Source: Sternotherus odoratus (taxonomy: Eukaryota; Chordata; Testudines; Kinosternidae). From it: a stretch of 64,000 nucleotides of DNA. Position 1 is the stretch's first letter. Each line of letters starts with the position of its first letter. A program made the translations under genes and the position numbers. The notes below the pieces were generated by a model. It was not told the origin of the DNA and did not search any database. It was given only the letters and a program-made list of their open reading frames with translations. The stretch is from NCBI GenBank assembly GCA_032164245.1, contig JAVMKO010000006.1, positions 104,797,310 to 104,861,309 of the forward strand, in the 5' to 3' direction. Below, piece by piece: positions 56,590-64,000 of the stretch.

Positions 56590-57090
56590 CCCCGAGATGG
56601 AGGGAACCTTGCAGTGGCTCGAGGAATAACAGAGGCAGACCCAGCAGGCCATGCACGCCTTGCAGCAAACCCACCAGGAGTTGCAGCAGGTTCAGTCGGA
56701 GCAAAGAGGGTGGCCACCACAGCCGGGTGGGAATGGACCACCTGGGCCCTCCGTCTTGCTCCCGACCTCGTGGGCGAAGCCCAGGCAGCCTATATGGCCC
56801 TGGGGACTGTAGAGGCCCAGGACTTTGAAAGGCTGAGAGACTGGGCCACATGTTGGCTGAGGCCAGAGGCCCGGTCAGGGGAGGAAATCATGGACTCCCT
56901 GATCATGGAGCAGTTTTTGCTCAGCCTCCCCGAGACTGTCCGTACCTGAGTCAAAAGGCACCAGCCAGAGACGGTGAAGTCTGCGGTGCACCCGACCAAG
57001 AAGTACGTGGAGACAAAGGAACCTCGGGGAGAAGATCGATCGCGACGGGTCCAGGACTGGGGTTTGGGGGGCGGAAACCGTGTAAGGTGA
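56590..57090 (+). pseudogene. SCAN-like gag capsid remnant
   Basis: Broken plus-strand gag. An early part reads Gln-rich ('QQAMHALQQTHQELQQVQSE'). A second frame (to 56,949) has 'FERLRDWATCWLRPEARSGE' then 'IMDSLIMEQFLLSLPETVRT', followed after a stop by a further related stretch. The W-L-R-P-E, the M-E-Q-F-L and the L-P segments are the signature of the SCAN domain and of the Gmr1-like Gypsy capsid from which vertebrate SCAN domains derive. An in-frame stop (56,947-56,949) and frame changes make it non-coding. No zinc-finger gene is attached, so this is the retroelement form, not a SCAN zinc-finger gene. Confidence 0.7.
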
Positions 57091-57253
57091 TACCCCCTCT
57101 GCGGGTGCAGTTGGGGAGGAAGTCCCAACCGGGGGTAGTGGACTCAGCGTCCACCTGTACGCTCGTACGCAGAGCGTTGGGGCCCTTCTAGAGCTAATCA
57201 AAGGATTGAAGGGTCCGAGCCAGCCCAATGGGGCTAGGCTAAGTGGGGAGGTG

Positions 57254-57705
57254 TGTGGCAGGGTGGGCTTGACCCAGCCTGCCGCCCCTTTAAGAGGGAG
57301 AAAAGCTCTCTGCAAACCTCCCTCGCAGGAAGGCTAATTAGCCACCTGGCTTGCAGGGCAATCAGCCTGCATGAGTTGCACCTGGCAGCCTCCTCAGGGG
57401 GATATAAGGCTGCCAGGAAGGAAGCCCAGTGTGGTGGTGGTTTGAGCTATTCAGAGCTGTATGTTTGAGCTATTCAGAGCTGTATGTTTGAGCTGGACTA
57501 TATAGAGTCTGTAGAGCTGTAAGCTGTAGAGCTGAACTATAAAGAATTGTATGCTGTGAGCTGTAGAGCTGTATGCTGAAGGACTGTACAAAGCTGTATA
57601 TATTGGTGGTGGGGTCTTGCACTGTGAATTAAAGAGCACTGTTTGGAGCAAAAAGAAGGGTTTCCTGCCTGTTCCTGAGGAGGGGTGAGAAGGCGATCTG
57701 TCACA
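57254..57705 (+). repeat. 3' LTR
   Basis: 452 bp, TGTGGCAGGG ... CTGTCACA. Matches the 5' LTR except for about ten substitutions and one fewer 22-bp unit. Confidence 0.9.
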
Positions 57706-57709
57706 ACAT

Positions 57710-60255
57710 CTACCTGAACTGGGAATGACATCTCCCAGCTGCTGTGTAGACATACTCTGAGAACAGCGGGGAATATAGGGGTCTGGGAGTTTACACATTT
57801 CTTTTAACATTCTCTCTCTGTACTTTTGAGCCATTGGTCATAGGAATTTTCTGTATTATTAACAATTTAAAATAAAATTTTAAATTTCTTGTGGATGCAC
57901 CAATAGGTAGAAAACAGCATTTACTGACATCCACTAATTAGGGCCCCAGTCCTACAAAGACTTACACCCATGCTTAACTTTATTCAACATGATTCCTTGC
58001 TTGTTAAGATTTTGTATGTGTTTCTAGGAATAAGGCCCTTGAAATCAAATCTTTACAGCACAGGTAATGAAATGAAACTGAAAGCAAAATTAATTATGAC
58101 TCACCCAGCAATTCACAGACTTGCAGAGTTCAGGAATAATTAAATATTTTTAAGAAAATCAAGGAAGACATAGGAATAGGAAAATACTGGGTCAATGGAG
58201 TCTTTCTAATCTGTCTATAGGAGTAAATCATAAAAACAGCTTGTTGGTCCATTCAGTACTCAGTAATTGTTGTGTCTTTGTGGCATCAGGAAAGTTAAAA
58301 CAAGTATTTCACACACACAATAATATAATGCCTAAAATGTGGAAACCTCACAAAAGTGCTTGGGGTAGCAAACATTTAAAACGCTTATGATTAAAACACT
58401 AATTTCCCATTCACACCTCTCAGAAGACATTGCATTAACTATTAGTGCAAAATGGTCTGCACATACACACAGTTAATGAAGCCCAAGTGTTAGGTATTCC
58501 TGTAGCAATATTGAATAGTTTTCCCATAAAGAATAGAGCTCTTCCTTTACCTCACTCCCAGTGTGGCTATTCTAGTCATTACCAGGATGTTTCTCTAACA
58601 ATTTGGGCACTGGGAGGTAAATAGAAAAGGCAGGAGTTGGTATTAGCAGTCACAACTCTGCATGATGTGAAATGTCCTGCTACATTTATTGCTGGCATTT
58701 CTACACAACTCATTAAAGTTCTCTTCTGACTGATGGCAACAGACAGATGCTGGTAGGTCCCCTGATACAGCATGAAAATCTATCAATCTTGTTCAGATTG
58801 TGAGCTCCTTACTTCACTCTTACTTAGTTTTCAATTGTCTTGATTCAATTTTGCTCCACTGAAGCCCAACTAATTTTACTGAGAAAGGATCTTCAGGTTT
58901 GGCCCAGAGATTTTTGTTCTAAGAAATTTTCCAATTCTATTGTAATAAAGATTGCCACCTACCTTCAGTTCTCTAGTATATAGTCAATAACAAACACAGC
59001 TCCTGATGAAGTTCCACTCTGCTATGTTTGTCTCCATATAAATAGTGAACTGGAATCGGAAAGTAACATGTTTACAAGGAGGGCGGCTCTGAGCCTTCCT
59101 GCTGGTTACTGGAAGTCACAGATCTTTAGAAGAACTTTAACCACCTGAAGTCACAGCAGTTCAGCATCACCCCACTCCCAGCGGACACTTGGCCCAATCC
59201 CTTACACATTGCAGGGAGGGAGGGCACAGGGACGGGAGCGCAGATGAAACTGGAAGTCTTAGAATTCAGGTTCAGGACACAGATCATGGGGCTCATCTCA
59301 CCCCAATTTACCCTGCTGCTGCACCTCAGTAACTGAGGGCAGAATTGAGCTGGTTCTTTAGGCAGCCATACCCATTTCGCCACTTCATTCGGGGGCAGCG
59401 TTTCGGCAGCAACTCAATGAGATTTTCTTTTGCACCGCTTGAAGTGGCAAAAAGACTGGAACCAGCCCTGATACTCAGGGCCCCACACTCAGAAGGTGTG
59501 CAAGAGATTGGGGCCTGGGTTTGGGGGAATGGCAGCAACAGGGCCCAAAGTGGTCAGTGGGGGATGGGGATTAGGTGCACTTGAAGGCCCATCCCCCTCA
59601 AGAGGAGAAGGGTGTAGGGCAGACCATTTGTGGGAGAGACAGCCCTTCACACTTGGGGGAAATGCAGGGAACAGAGTGTAAGGGTGTTGCCCCCTTAGCT
59701 GACTGGAACCAGATTTTCAGGGCCTTGCAGGTCAGTTTCCCTAGTGAAGCAGAAATTGGTGATTCAGAGTCAGGAGTTTTCTGAGGTTTGTTACTCACCT
59801 GAAGGATTTAGTGCTTTAACTATGCTGGGATAGTTAAGGTAGCAAACCCCTCCCAGTGTAGATGCATCAGCACAATAGCTCTTTTGCCAGGATAGCTTAT
59901 ACCGGTTTCCTGAGGAAAATAAACTACCAGCAAAGAAGGTTTTTTGCCAATGTAAGTGTAGCTAATGCTGGGCATTTGCTGGCACAGTTATGCCGTAAGA
60001 AAGCCCACACTTCTAAGCAATGTAGATATGTGGGCAAACTTTTCCTGGATAGATGGGTCCTTAGTGTAATTTATGTACTTATAAAATGTACATGAGCCCT
60101 TGTTTCTTGGACAGAGGTGTTGTGGATAGTGGCAGTGCTAGCCCATTGGAGGCCCTAAGCAGGAATATCCCCCCCCCCCCACTAAAACAGGTAAGTTTGT
60201 ATCATAAAAATGAAATAGGGGGCTCTGTTGAGCTGTTCAGGGCCCTAATCAATTG
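57710..60255. other. Non-coding stretch with old repeat scraps
   Basis: No gene is recognised. The stretch from 59,810 to 60,060 ('gtgctttaactatgctggga', 'cagtgtagatgcatcagcac') looks like an eroded MITE of the 'shadowed inverted ends' type. The rest is unassigned AT-rich DNA. Confidence 0.45.
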
Positions 60256-60520
60256 CTTAGGCTATGTCTACACTGGCAAGTTACTGCGCTGAATCTTTGT
60301 CATTTAAGGGTATGAAAATTTACACACACACCCTGAGCGCAGCAAGTTTCAATGCTGTAAAGCGCCAGTGTAAACAGGTTCTCAGCACTGGGAGCTATGC
60401 CCCTTGAGGAGGTGGTTTTCCTAGAATGCTGGAAGAGCTCTCTCCCAGCGTTGTCACCATGCCACATTAAAGGGCTGCAGCAGCAGCGCTTTAAGGTTCC
60501 AAGTGTAGACAAAGCCTTAG
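60256..60520. repeat. MITE with GGCT-TGTCTACACT ends
   Basis: Starts 'cttaggctatgtctacact' and ends 'agtgtagacaaagccttag', inverted repeats of about 18 bp around a 265-bp element. It has no coding capacity. Confidence 0.7.
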
Positions 60521-60904
60521 TCTGTTTATGCCTAGTGCCAGCTCTGGTCACAGACTACAGATAGGCAACTTCCTTTCTCTAAACCTCAGCTAAGCCAGGA
60601 CTGCCATGTCCCACGAAGTAGCTCGTTGAGCCTCTGTCTGTTTCTCAGGTCTCACACCAAACTAAGAGCCATTCCAAGAAGACAGTTCTACAGGTACAAT
60701 CTGCTTAATGATGGTCTGGTTGCTTATACATCAATAACCCAATGGGCAAGCCTTTAGCAACTTTCTGCATAACAAGGACTCACTTTATTTGAGGTGAAGT
60801 AAATGGGATACTTATTGTTGCCAGTTTTTGTCCCTAGCCGCTCGTCAAAATTTGGGGCCCTGGAGACTACAGTTGAAAGTACAAATTGAGGGAGTCTGGT
60901 ATTT

Positions 60905-61045
60905 TCTTGCTTGCATCCGACGAAGTGGGTATTAGCCCACAAAAGCTTATGCTTCAATACTTTAGTAAGTCTTTAAGGTGCCACAGGACTCTTTGTCACC
61001 TCTGCTATTCCAGACTAACATGGCTACCTCTCTGATTCTTGGTAT
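60905..61045 (-). repeat. Penelope-type tail fragment
   Basis: Reverse-oriented copy of the tail unit: 'gcatccgacgaagtgggtat', 'ccacaaaagcttatgct', 'ggtgccacaggactctttgt'. It is closely similar to the 3' end of the element at 43,099. Confidence 0.75.
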
Positions 61046-61240
61046 TTTCTTGTTTATTTACAAGGCACATACAAAGTTCTGCTTCTCTGAATACAGCAGG
61101 GCCCAAGACCAAAAGGAGCAATTTCTGAGTTTACAATCCCAAGCCTCTTTAGCCAACAGACCCACAAGTCCTCTCTATAGTTTTTTTCAAGGTCATTCTA
61201 TGCTCATAGCCTATTGTCTGGCTTTCTTACTATTTGTTTC

Positions 61241-61242
<2 letters not shown>

Positions 61243-61285
<43 letters not shown>

Positions 61286-61290
61286 TCTTT
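61243..61290. repeat. (TC)n(TG)n microsatellite
   Basis: A TC run passing into a short TG run. It explains the Ser-Leu-rich frames there. Confidence 0.9.
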
Positions 61291-61731
61291 TTTGTTCTTG
61301 GTTTCTGTGTGTCCTTCCTTCCTTCACATACTCACTTGGTCACAATACACAGGAGAATCCTCCTGCTAGTTTCTGGGCATACTCAATTTGGTTTTGCTTA
61401 TTTGAACCTACTGGTATCATTATCAATATCATTATTGTGCGCAGCATGTTATTTTCTTGTGTCATAGCCCTCTGTGGTGCTCTTCCATTCAAGTTATAAA
61501 ATAGATGGTAGTGTATGGCTAAGTCTTCCACTAATGGTTGTGTTTTTCTTTGAATGAATGAGATACATGTGCCAACTTCTACCTGAAATTGCTGCACAAT
61601 ATTCCACTGGAGCAAATACCAATGTCAAGAATGAGGTTCATGGAACATTTGCCTCTACTCCTCAGGAGGTTCCTGCTAGCTTCTGGATCAAGACAGTGCA
61701 AGAGGTGATCTTATTCTTGAAATATTCTAGA

Positions 61732-62739
61732 CTAGTGTAAAAGCCCGTGTACATGGGCGAAAGTGCTTAATGAAGGAAATTTTCAGATTATTAATATATA
61801 TTAAGTTGTATATTGTAATTATATTTATTTAAAGTATATTTCTTTGAAAACAATACTTTTTGTAAAATTTTTATCACTGTTAGGCAAAATCTTTCCTTGC
61901 TTGGGACCCTGAAGTATTTCAATTTTGACATCAGATGAAGTATGAACTCGAGACATTGCAACATAAAGCTGTCCGTGACTGAACACAGGCTCTGGAAGGA
62001 ATATTCCAACTTTTTCTAAAGGTTGACCTTGTGATTTGTTAATGGCCATTCCAAAGGCAAGCTCTGCCCTGCTGGGGGATGTCAGACAAGTCACCCCTCC
62101 CCCTCCAGACCCCCCATGCACCTCCCCACACACCCCTCCCCACCCAACCCCCAAGGCAACTCCACACACACACCCCTCCCCACCCAACCCCCCAGGCACC
62201 TCCACACACACCCCTCCCCACCCAGGCACCTGCATGCACCCCTCCCCCTATATGCCCCCCCCACACAGCTCCCTTCACCATTGCACCCCACCCCCCATGC
62301 ACCCACCCTCCCAGCTCCCCATGAACCCACACGCACACACCTCCTCCCACCCCCATGCACCCGCACTCCCCTCTCGAATCCTCACCCTCATGCAGCCCAC
62401 CCAACTCCCCTTCCCATCCCCCATGCACCCTCACCCCTGACCAATGCACCCCCCTCCACTTTCCTCCCCCCCCGTACACGGCATCACGGTGTCAGCAGCC
62501 GGCGGGCCCGACCTGCTCTCGCTTTCCCAGGCCGCCCCCGCTGCAGGAGCCCGCGGCCCGCCCCTGCCAACCCCCCCACGTGCTGTTTGTCCAGGCCGTC
62601 TCTACGGCTCGCGGCGGCGCACGTGCGGTGGCCATTTTGTGCTGCTGAGCTACAAATCCCGGCATGCTGTTTGTCCGGGCCATCTCTACTGCGCATGACG
62701 GCTTCGGACAAACATCCTCTGGCCTTTTATTATATAGGA
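61732..62739 (-). mobile_element. Helitron with both termini and internal deletion
   Basis: 1,008 bp on the minus strand. The 5' end is TCCTATATAATAAAA (from 62,739) preceded by A. The 3' end is the hairpin GCCCATGTACACGGGC, then TTTTACA and CTAG (to 61,732), followed by T. These are the 5' TC, 3' palindrome plus CTRR, and A/T insertion site diagnostic of Helitrons. Inside are a helicase C-terminal remnant (61,910-62,075), a C-rich repetitive stretch (62,090-62,470) and a GC-rich stretch (62,480-62,700). The GC-rich part has 'tgctgtttgtcc' and 'ggcc' reiterated and may be captured or expanded DNA. Confidence 0.85.
61910..62075 (-). pseudogene. Helitron Rep/helicase C-terminal remnant
   Basis: The minus strand reads 'AFGMAINKSQGQPLEKVGI' then 'FSHGQLYVAMSRVHTSSDVK', the final helicase motifs of Pif1-type Helitron helicases (A-x-T-I-N-K-S-Q-G-Q, and Y-V-A-x-S-R-V). 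It terminates shortly before the Helitron 3' end. The rest of Rep/helicase is absent. Confidence 0.8.
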
Positions 62740-62776
62740 TGGGACTACTATCTTAGACTGCGATCCAGTTTGACTC

Positions 62777-63040
62777 CTAAATAAGTAACAACTGGCTAGA
62801 AAAGCCGAGAAGTGTAAGTGGTTGACTGGCCAGGTGATTGATCAGGTGGAAGTTTGTGGTCACCATCTCAGATTCCTGCAATGTAAACTGCCATTGATGA
62901 AGGTAAGTGGCCAGAACATTCATGTCCTGGCTGAGTGACACTATGACATTACCCACACCAGGAAGGCCCCTGCTCAGAGCATTAGCTGAGAGGAGATGAA
63001 GTTCTTTGAGGTGCTCCTCAGGGTGAGACCGTGACAAAGG
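62777..63040 (-). pseudogene. Possible LINE reverse-transcriptase fragment
   Basis: An 86-codon minus-strand frame with 'LSQDMNVLATYLHQWQFTLQ' followed by 'TTNFHLINHLASQPL'. This resembles the post-catalytic RT segment of some LINEs (L..D...L..Y...W.L......K....FHL.N..A...L). It is short and without flanking LINE sequence, so the call is tentative. Confidence 0.35.
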
Positions 63041-63335
63041 CTTTAGGGAAGAAAGGAGAGATGCATGGGATTGCTGCTTACAGGGGATGTTGCTCTCAGT
63101 TTTTCTGGCAGTGTGAGTCTGAGGCCTTGGCTACCCTTGCAGCTGTAGAGTACTTTGGGTTAAATCCGTCTTCATAGACAGCTCCAGAGAAAGTGCTCCA
63201 GTGTGTCCACATTGACAGCTGCAACCGCACTGGCATGGCCACATTTGCGAAACTTGCAGCGGCACTGGGAGTGGTGCATTATGGGCAGCTATCCCAGCAT
63301 TCAAATGGCTGAATGGAGGGTGGGGTGGAGTGTGT

Positions 63336-63449
63336 AGGGTGACCAGACAGCAAGTGTGAAAAATAGGGATGGGGGTAATAGGAGCCTATAAAAGAAAAAG
63401 ACCCAAAAATCAGGACTGTCCCTATAAAACTGGGACATCTGGTCACCCT
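63336..63449. mobile_element. hAT-type MITE, 114 bp
   Basis: Inverted ends AGGGTGACCAGA ... TCTGGTCACCCT, with an 8-bp flank matching at 7 of 8 positions (gagtgtgt / aagtgtgt). It is a compact relative of the transposon that captured the kinase exon. Confidence 0.8.
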
Positions 63450-64000
63450 AAGTGTGTTGTGTGTATGTGGAGGGAGAGAGCGAGCGGATTTTTGGAGTGC
63501 TGAGAGTGTGTCAGCAGCTGTTTTGTAAATGCAGGTCCCCCTAATCTCCTGCTTTTCACCCACTCACTCATAAAGGTTTACTTTGTTTGCTTTGCCCCAT
63601 TGCAAATAAGCTCTGAAAAAGCATTTCTACATTACTGCATCCGAGAAGGGAAGAGAAGCCACTTCACTTAAGGAGATCAGGGGACATTCCCGGAGGTCAC
63701 TCAAAGTGGAGTATCATTAATGCTCATTTACACTGACGCTGGGGCGTCTCACCCAATATGCAACAGCTGTTAGTCCTCTTATAACTGAGGGTACCAGGAG
63801 TGGTCTAGCCAGGGATTCAGAGCGCTTCACGTACCTGCCAGTGTGGATGAGTAGTAAGGTACAGCACCCTGGGAGGCTTTATTGCAGTATAAAGTGCCAG
63901 TGTAACCAAGTCCAGAGATGGATATTTGAGATGTTGTGCAAGACCCCTCAGCAAGGGTGTGTGAGTCAAAGAAGACAGCTGAGTCAAAGGTGAAGCAATG
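63450..64000. other. Non-coding end of window
   Basis: No gene is recognised. 'cagtgtaaccaagtcc' and 'gctccagtgtgtccacattg' (63,190) hint at eroded MITEs of the kind seen at 60,256. Confidence 0.4.

Larger units (their letters stand above)
56071..57705 (+). mobile_element. Short LTR retroelement with SCAN-like gag remnant (Gmr1-like Gypsy)
   Basis: 1,635 bp: LTR (56,071-56,544), interior (56,545-57,253) and LTR (57,254-57,705), with a 4-bp duplication 'acat' (56,067-56,070 and 57,706-57,709). Next to the 5' LTR, TGGTTTCAGAGGTGGGATC resembles the complement of a tRNA-Leu 3' end (TGGTGTCAGGAGTGGGAT), a likely primer site. A purine-rich tract (agtggggaggtg) precedes the 3' LTR. The LTRs differ at roughly ten positions and by one 22-bp unit, so insertion is fairly recent. 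The interior carries only a gag remnant and lacks pol, so the element depends on others for movement. Confidence 0.85.

Noticed and set aside
56850..57090. A host SCAN-zinc-finger transcription factor gene
   Set aside because: The SCAN-like stretch sits between two matching LTRs with a target duplication, is broken by stops, and no C2H2 fingers follow.
62036..62784. Pro/His/Thr-rich plus-strand frames of 134 and 222 codons and Gly-rich minus frames
   Set aside because: Low-complexity C-rich repeat inside the Helitron.
1..64000. CRISPR arrays, operons, tRNA or rRNA genes
   Set aside because: No regularly spaced repeat-spacer array, no bacterial gene organisation, and no cloverleaf or rRNA sequence recognised; the DNA is vertebrate.

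Overview
The window is vertebrate nuclear DNA, most probably from a turtle. The inference rests on repeat content: CR1 LINEs with the typical 3' end, DIRS-type gag copies, a Penelope-like element and its dispersed tails, gammaretrovirus-like and Gypsy LTR elements, hAT and Tigger DNA transposons, and a Helitron. Introns, splice sites and a large interferon-type GTPase gene exclude a prokaryote. The species cannot be fixed from the sequence alone.

The only substantial host gene runs on the minus strand. A very large coding exon (18,834 down to 14,082) encodes an interferon-induced very large GTPase (GVIN1/URGCP family), broken once by a one-base frameshift near 17,811-17,824. About 19.3 kb upstream lies a small exon (38,455-38,170) encoding a CARD death-fold domain. 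It ends in phase 1 at a good donor, and the GTPase exon begins in the matching phase, so the two join in frame as a CARD plus giant GTPase protein of about 1,680 residues. Two further 111-nt candidate exons (30,235-30,125 and 52,801-52,691) start with Met-Gly-Asn and also end in phase 1, so each could supply an alternative, possibly myristoylated N-terminus. They sit in two copies of a duplicated block (26,084-32,460 and 49,938-54,690). The locus therefore looks like one GTPase body served by interchangeable N-terminal exons.

Layout. 1-2,310: C-rich non-coding DNA. 2,315-9,040: minus-strand endogenous retrovirus with LTRs that look identical; its 5' LTR is split by a young R2-type (restriction-like endonuclease) LINE. 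9,041-14,081: non-coding, ending in the GTPase 3' UTR. 14,082-18,834: GTPase exon. 18,835-38,169: intron holding a Gypsy protease/integrase fragment, two DIRS-bearing duplicated blocks, the first copy of the Met-Gly-Asn block, and a hAT transposon that carries a captured protein kinase C first exon. 38,170-38,455: CARD exon. 39,635-49,300: CR1 copies with a solo LTR and a Penelope-like element nested inside, then an inverted RTE-type fragment. 49,938-54,690: second copy of the Met-Gly-Asn block. 56,071-57,705: a short LTR element whose gag remnant resembles the SCAN domain. 61,732-62,739: a Helitron with both termini. The remainder is MITEs, LINE scraps and unassigned DNA.

Many insertions can be polarised because the duplicated copies preserve the empty site, giving target-site duplications and relative ages directly from this window. 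All calls come from reading the sequence; no database search was possible.
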